NCBI GenBank assembly: GCA_021323815.1
Contig: JAJPKG010000128.1
Location: 1 to 9,077, forward strand
DNA length: 9,077 nt
Source: Pseudomonadota bacterium
Lineage (GTDB): Bacteria > Chloroflexota > Ktedonobacteria > Ktedonobacterales > JACDGC01
Direction of reading: 5' to 3'
In this document: positions 6,777-9,077 of the stretch, in pieces
How positions within the stretch are numbered: the first letter of the stretch is position 1
How the letters are laid out: the number at the start of each line of letters is the position of its first letter
Position numbers and translations under genes: made by a program
The notes under the pieces: model-generated
Databases searched by the model: none
Seen by the model: the letters and a program-made list of their open reading frames with translations, nothing else
What the model was told of the DNA's origin: nothing

Positions 6777-6811
6777 AAAAAAAAATCGCCTCTTCCACTT
6801 CATGGAAGCGA
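6777..6811 (-). terminator. Intrinsic terminator on the minus strand, far upstream of the Tat gene
   Basis: On the minus strand CTTCCA (6808-6803, preceded by CG) pairs with TGGAAG (6797-6792) around a 5-base loop. Outer pairs TCG/CGA (6811-6809 with 6788-6786) enclose a 3-base bulge. Nine T's follow immediately (6785-6777). This is a textbook stem plus U-run. It cannot serve the plus-strand gene at 6929. It either ends minus-strand transcription arriving from opcA (stop at 7861), running antisense through 6929-7828, or it is an attenuator in the leader of the Tat/DUF4331 unit, whose start is 126 nt downstream. Confidence 0.7.
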
Positions 6812-6814
6812 CTC

Positions 6815-6832
6815 TTGCTCTCGCCAGAGCAA
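6815..6832. repeat. Second hairpin abutting the minus-strand terminator
   Basis: TTGCTCT (6815-6821) and AGAGCAA (6826-6832) form a perfect 7-bp stem with a 4-base loop. It lies 3 bases upstream, in the minus-strand sense, of the T9 terminator. Two adjacent stems ending in a U-run suit a strong terminator or a switching leader. No sequence motif of a known riboswitch class was recognised. Confidence 0.55.
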
Positions 6833-6928
6833 CTTGCACGAATATTGTTCGCCCGGCCTTCATCTATCTCCCTATCTATGGTGTAGATCAGACCATGAGA
6901 CGCCGTTCATCATCCAGGCAAGGGGTTC

Positions 6929-7828
6929 ATGGAAATGGCGGAAACGAAGGATTTACAATGTCATAGCGCTCCGGCGGTGCTGGATATCGGTGATGACATG
7001 GGCGCGCTCATTGTGTATGTGCGCCCGGAACTGCATGGTTGCGAAATCACCGTGAGTCCGATGACGGATCTGGCTCAGCGCATTCATACCGATGTGCTGG
7101 AACGACGCGTCAACGGGCGCACGCTGTATGCGGCATTATTTCCGGCTTTACCCGCGGGCGACTACATGATCTGGAGTGGTGATCCTACCGTTCCCTGCGC
7201 GGTGACGATCTCCGGCAGCGCTGTCGCTGAGATCGATTGGCGGGTCAGCACCATGCCGCAACTTTTTCTGGTGGGCGCGAAGGCAGGGCACCAACACGGC
7301 CCACTGGTCCCCAGCGAGATGCTGCCGCCACGCTATCGCGATGGAGGCCCCGTCTGCTCGACGCCGATGGGGTCCGCTTCCCTGCGCTATACTCCTGACG
7401 GGCAGGTCGCCTGGGACGAGATGTGGACGGACTTTTGCGATCTGGCGCTGGCGGGGGGACCGCCGCATCGTGGCACGCTGCTGCTTCCTCCATCACCTGC
7501 CGAGATTGCTGCTAATCCTACAGCATATGGGCGCGTTGTGGCTGAGATCGAGCGCGGGTTGCGGCTGGTGACACAGCGACCCATCGTGCCGGGTGATCTG
7601 CCTGGCTGGGTGGGCATCGTTTGCTGTGACGAACCAATGGCTCTTTGGCTGGCCATCGCCATCATGGCGGAACAGGTGAGCGTGCGGCGGGTAGAAAAGC
7701 TTCTCTACCTGCCTGCTGGCCCCGCGTTCCGCCTGGAATATGAGATCAAAAACGTCATCACCGTTGTCGCCAAAACGCACCATTATTGGACTGAACATCG
7801 CGCCGCGATGCTGGCAGATGAACGATGA
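6929..7828 (+). CDS. Conserved two-part protein of unknown function
   Basis: The protein has 299 residues and no signal peptide or membrane helix. The first part (about 14-106) is a compact beta-rich unit with AVLDIGDDMGALIVY, the segment VLERRVNGRTLYAALFPALP and GDYMIW. It resembles a short, widely annotated hypothetical domain of actinobacteria and Chloroflexota (from memory). The second part (about 120-288) carries distinctive motifs: GHQHGPL (120-126), LPPRYRDG, MGSASLRYTPDG (147-158), WDEMWTDFCDLALAGGPPHRG (161-182), EIKNVITVVAKTHHYW (272-287) and a Cys pair (232-233). The clustered His, Cys and Asp residues could be a metal or ligand site, but that is inference. AAGGGG (6920-6925) lies 3 nt before the ATG at 6929 and 9 nt before an ATG at 6935, so the protein may start two codons later. 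It converges on opcA with 32 nt between stop codons and no terminator seen. Confidence 0.8.
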   Translation: MEMAETKDLQCHSAPAVLDIGDDMGALIVYVRPELHGCEITVSPMTDLAQRIHTDVLERRVNGRTLYAALFPALPAGDYMIWSGDPTVPCAVTISGSAVAEIDWRVSTMPQLFLVGAKAGHQHGPLVPSEMLPPRYRDGGPVCSTPMGSASLRYTPDGQVAWDEMWTDFCDLALAGGPPHRGTLLLPPSPAEIAANPTAYGRVVAEIERGLRLVTQRPIVPGDLPGWVGIVCCDEPMALWLAIAIMAEQVSVRRVEKLLYLPAGPAFRLEYEIKNVITVVAKTHHYWTEHRAAMLADER

Positions 7829-7860
7829 GCCGGAAAAATCGCGTTGGCCGTATGTTCCCT

Positions 7861-9027
7861 CTATCCGTGCTGCGCTCTCAGCAGCGCCTGCGCGCCCAGC
7901 ACCGCATCTTCATAGACGTGGTCATAGCGGAAGCGCGTGAGCTGAAGTGCCAGCAGATCCAGCTCACTGGGGGTTTCCAGGGAAAGCCAGCGCAGCGGTT
8001 CCAGCGCGTCATTTTCGCCACGTGTGATGGTGCTGACGCCTTTGGTGGGATCACTGGTGCGCATGGTGCGAAAGGTGATGGTTTCGCCGTTGACCGAAGT
8101 GAGCGCTTCCGCGAAGAGCAGCGAGCCGTGCAGCAGCGAGGGCTGCGATGTCGGTTCCAGATTGCCGGTGACGAGCGTGACACCGGGCACAGTGTAAGGC
8201 GCGATCTCTAGCGCGATGGCACCTGGCCTTTGCGGTGCGGTGAGCGTGGCGGCCAGCGCGCCGTTTTCACGCGTTGTGCAACTGGTGGCCGTCAAGCCCA
8301 GGCGGGCGATCAGCCATCCCGCCAGCAGATATGCCGGCGCGGGGCGCGCGGGACGGTTGGGGTCACTGGCGAAGCCCAGGCGCAGGTGAGTGAGATGGCT
8401 CAGATGCGTGAGATAGGGCGGATCGAAGCTCTGGGCCAGCGCCTCGCGCCAGGGCAGCAGCCGCGCCCAGGTGAAATCATGAAACGCTTTATAATTCACC
8501 GCCGTTGAGCGGCAACGCTCGATGATGTGTGCCAGGATGCCGATATCGCGGATCGGCTGGGGAAAAGCAGCACTGTCAAACAACTGGTGATCACCGAGAT
8601 CCACCAGATCGTCAATGACATGGCGGTTAGTCGGCGGGTTACCGGCCCACCATACGAACACCGGCATGTCGCTGAGCAACAGCGGCGTCACGAAATCCGA
8701 GATGCGGTCGGTGTTGGTGTCGGGCAGGAAGATGGTGATCTGCTCGTCGCCGACCTGGCTGGCACCTTCCGCGAGCTGATGATTTTGCAAGCTGACGACA
8801 GCGGCGGGTTCGGAGCGCATCTCGGCGGGTTCGACGGCAAGGATAATGGCGCGTGAGGGATGCTGCCCCTGCAACACGTTCAGCCGGTCGATGACCTGCG
8901 CGGCGCGAGCGGCACCAGGGGCATAGACAACCAGCGTGAGGACGCTGCTGCGCGTGACCTCGTTCCACATCTTTGCCAGTTCGGGTTTAATTTGCCAGAG
9001 CGGAATCTCGTTGGTTGGTGTTGTCAT
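7861..9027 (-). CDS. opcA: Glucose-6-phosphate dehydrogenase assembly protein OpcA
   Basis: The 388-residue protein matches the OpcA family across both halves. The N-terminal domain contains HPSRAIILAVEP (about 56-67), QITIFLPDTNTDRISDFVTP and the hallmark MPVFVWWAGNPP (121-132). DFTWARLLPWREALAQ (184-199) leads to a C-terminal domain with CTTRENG (250-256) and GETITFRT. OpcA is a cytoplasmic factor needed for assembly or redox-dependent activation of the zwf product, known mainly from cyanobacteria and actinobacteria. The start at 9027 is chosen because GGAG (9034-9037) lies 6 nt upstream and the ATG overlaps the zwf stop as ATGA (9024-9027). A GTG at 9039 would add four residues. Coupling to zwf should keep the two products in step. 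A short, decayed opcA-like fragment lies at 4784-4865. Confidence 0.94.
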   Translation of the reverse strand: MTTPTNEIPLWQIKPELAKMWNEVTRSSVLTLVVYAPGAARAAQVIDRLNVLQGQHPSRAIILAVEPAEMRSEPAAVVSLQNHQLAEGASQVGDEQITIFLPDTNTDRISDFVTPLLLSDMPVFVWWAGNPPTNRHVIDDLVDLGDHQLFDSAAFPQPIRDIGILAHIIERCRSTAVNYKAFHDFTWARLLPWREALAQSFDPPYLTHLSHLTHLRLGFASDPNRPARPAPAYLLAGWLIARLGLTATSCTTRENGALAATLTAPQRPGAIALEIAPYTVPGVTLVTGNLEPTSQPSLLHGSLLFAEALTSVNGETITFRTMRTSDPTKGVSTITRGENDALEPLRWLSLETPSELDLLALQLTRFRYDHVYEDAVLGAQALLRAQHG

Positions 9028-9077
9028 AAGCGTCTCCACGTGCGACGGTCGCGGCGCAGCATCTCGGCAGCGGCGCG
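9024..9077 (-). CDS. zwf: Glucose-6-phosphate dehydrogenase, last 17 codons (partial)
   Basis: Upstream of opcA a minus-strand frame is open from the window edge to a TGA at 9024-9026. It reads RAAAEMLRRDRRTWRRL, the type of tail that ends bacterial glucose-6-phosphate dehydrogenases (an acidic/Leu stretch, then RDxRxWR). It overlaps the opcA ATG by four bases (ATGA), and zwf is the usual gene immediately before opcA. The enzyme would oxidise glucose-6-phosphate to 6-phosphogluconolactone, making NADPH. Only the tail is visible, so the assignment rests on context and this short match. Confidence 0.72.
   Translation of the reverse strand, partial: RAAAEMLRRDRRTWRRL

Noticed and set aside
6563..6778. 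Minus-strand 71-residue frame overlapping the Tat-signal gene, starting at TTG
   Set aside because: It overlaps the Tat gene start by about 90 bases in another frame, has no ribosome site and starts within the T9 terminator tail.
6746..6778. Promoter for the Tat/DUF4331 unit: TTGACC (6778-6773) with TATGCA (6751-6746) on the minus strand
   Set aside because: The 21-nt spacing is too long for a standard housekeeping promoter, and the -35-like box overlaps the terminator T-run.
1..9077. CRISPR arrays, tRNA or rRNA genes, insertion sequences, phage genes
   Set aside because: Looked for by eye on both strands; no regularly spaced repeats, tRNA-like cloverleaf, transposase motifs or terminal inverted repeats were found.

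Overview
This window looks like chromosomal DNA of a moderately GC-rich bacterium. A soil-type Chloroflexota relative (Ktedonobacteria-like) is the best guess. The basis is family composition only: a zwf-opcA pair, a DUF4331 protein that begins directly at its SSHREAP motif, a CYP120-like P450, and a conserved actinobacterial/Chloroflexota-type hypothetical protein. An actinobacterium cannot be excluded, because no rRNA or phylogenetic marker is present.

Layout. (1) 1-1062, plus strand: the 3' part of a PQQ-type beta-propeller protein that enters from the left edge. (2) 1063-1282: a convergent gap with a tandem 15-bp repeat and a long hairpin, probably a two-way terminator. (3) 4537 down to 1283, minus strand: a tight operon encoding a receiver-only response regulator, a cytochrome P450 and a six-TM histidine kinase. 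The P450 stop overlaps the kinase start (ATGA). (4) 4538-4979: a non-coding stretch with an 81-nt T-free tract, a short frameshifted remnant of an opcA-like gene, and a strong hairpin just after the DUF4331 stop. (5) 6651 down to 4980, minus strand: an 86-aa Tat-signal protein followed by a DUF4331 protein with no signal peptide. (6) 6652-6928: a divergent intergenic region with two hairpins and a T9 run on the minus strand. (7) 6929-7828, plus strand: a two-part conserved hypothetical protein. (8) 9077 down to 7861, minus strand: the last 17 codons of zwf overlapping (ATGA) an intact opcA.

How the genes may work together. zwf-opcA is the oxidative pentose phosphate (NADPH) entry module. The regulator/P450/kinase cluster looks like a signalling pair wrapped around an oxidising enzyme, so the kinase could sense the P450 substrate or product; this is inference. 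The Tat-signal protein and DUF4331 form a two-gene transcription unit, probably of exported or envelope-associated proteins. The least conventional points are the two-component genes interrupted by a P450, the decayed opcA fragment about 3.4 kb from the intact gene, and the terminator-like structure that lies both upstream of the Tat/DUF4331 unit and downstream of opcA on the same strand.
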